From contig CALAGQ010000005.1 in assembly GCA_937891765.1 (NCBI GenBank), positions 1 to 61,189 on the forward strand: a stretch of 61,189 bases of DNA. The letters are read 5' to 3'. The notes under the pieces were generated by a model. That model was not told the origin of the DNA. It saw nothing but the letters and a program-made list of their open reading frames with translations, and ran no database searches. The position numbers and the translations under genes were made by a program. Below are positions 60,775 to 61,189 of the stretch, one piece after another (the first letter of the stretch is position 1; each line of letters starts with the position of its first letter). Source of the stretch: an uncultured Nitrospina sp. GTDB lineage: Bacteria; Nitrospinota; Nitrospinia; Nitrospinales; VA-1.

Positions 60775-61189
60775 ATTAAGTGGTTGATTGTGAGATTATA
60801 GGATATGAGTCCTATAAAGAATCCCTATATACGTCATCGCTTCCCACCAGAAGTTATTAGCCATGCAGTCTGGCTTTATCATCGTTTTACTTTAAGTTTC
60901 CGCGATATTGAAGAACTACTCGCCATTCGGGGTATTCATACCTCTTATGAATCGATCCGACGTTGGTGCCTGAAGTTTCCTAGCCACTACTCTAAAAAAT
61001 TACATAAACAGCAAGGACGATTGGGCGACCTGTGGTACTTGGATGAGGTATTCGTCTCTATTGGAGGAAAGCGCCAGTACCTATGGCGTGCGGTTGACCA
61101 AGATGGAGATACCATTGATGTTATGGTTCAGAGCCGAAGAAATAAACGAGCCGCATTGCGGTTTTTCAGGAAGTTGTTTAAAAGGCAGG
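60763..61189 (+). mobile_element. IS6-family insertion sequence, left part
   Basis: GGGTATTGTCACATTAAG (60763-60780) lies about 25 bases before the transposase start and is a likely left terminal inverted repeat of an IS6/IS26-type element. The element continues past the window edge, so the right end and target duplication cannot be seen. Confidence 0.65.
60805..61189 (+). CDS. IS6-family transposase, 5' partial
   Basis: ATG 60805 opens a frame of at least 128 codons that has no stop before the window end. The N-terminus contains the HTH-like segment of IS6 transposases (FPPEVISHAVWLYHRFTLSF, RDIEELLAIRGI, SYESIRRWC). The DDE domain starts with LWYLDEVFV (first Asp), followed by GGKRQYLWRAVDQDGDTIDV, with R-R-N-K-R-A-A matching the family block. 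The third catalytic residue lies outside the window. No frameshift is seen in the visible part, so the element may be active. Confidence 0.9.
   Translation, partial: MSPIKNPYIRHRFPPEVISHAVWLYHRFTLSFRDIEELLAIRGIHTSYESIRRWCLKFPSHYSKKLHKQQGRLGDLWYLDEVFVSIGGKRQYLWRAVDQDGDTIDVMVQSRRNKRAALRFFRKLFKRQ

Overview
This window looks like chromosomal DNA of a Gram-negative, free-living bacterium. It encodes a complete-looking type II secretion operon, several predicted lipoproteins, a class A penicillin-binding protein, a polyprenyl diphosphate synthase and a SPOR-domain protein. My best guess at lineage is Nitrospinota (Nitrospina-like marine bacteria) or a nearby delta-like phylum. That rests on the mix of gene families and is not a computed placement. 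No rRNA, tRNA, CRISPR array or prophage was seen. Most of the window is housekeeping chromosome with tightly packed operons and many ATGA start/stop overlaps. Only the last ~2 kb looks accessory: a decayed membrane gene, small orphan ORFs and an IS6-type transposase running off the end.

Layout. 1-6.9 kb: a small orphan gene, RNase D, a TPR protein with a MAF/DUF115 protein, MutL, a pentapeptide-repeat protein and a 22-codon Nfu-like fragment. 7.1-12.4 kb: an inositol polar-head-group cluster with myo-inositol-1-phosphate synthase, a CTP:inositol-1-phosphate cytidylyltransferase-like protein, two CDP-alcohol phosphotransferases and an LPG-synthase-type membrane protein. 12.9-14.7 kb: TsaB behind a 16-codon leader ORF, a DUF465 protein and an HDOD protein. 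14.7-20.8 kb: a flavoprotein/methyltransferase pair, FxsA, an STN-domain protein, a cytochrome c lipoprotein and a radical SAM/SPASM protein with a PCP_red-like tail.

21.2-32.8 kb: the type II secretion operon gspC-E-F-G-H-I-J-K-L-M-D, with an SH3b domain fused to the secretin and a GspC without a PDZ domain. 33.0-37.7 kb: a sulfur amino-acid cluster of CysK, threonine synthase, a MoaD/ThiS-type sulfur carrier ending GG-Ala-Leu, a ThiF/MoeB-type E1, a CysM-type synthase and a thioredoxin-like [2Fe-2S] ferredoxin. It resembles a protein-thiocarboxylate route to cysteine or homocysteine. 37.7-43.4 kb: a TPR protein, a heterodimeric ABC exporter with one degenerate ATP site, and ManC.

43.4-48.5 kb: an envelope operon (XRE regulator, membrane protein, PBP1A-like, SPOR protein) preceded by long direct repeats. 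48.9-51.1 kb: small orphan genes and a radical SAM protein with a partner. 51.5-58.4 kb: a small lipoprotein, BirA, an old-yellow-enzyme oxidoreductase behind a C10 tract, a HEAT-repeat protein with a GT2 glycosyltransferase, a polyprenyl synthase, AMMECR1 and DUF2062. 58.5-61.2 kb: the decayed/accessory end. Several intergenic gaps share short mosaic repeats that no gene explains.
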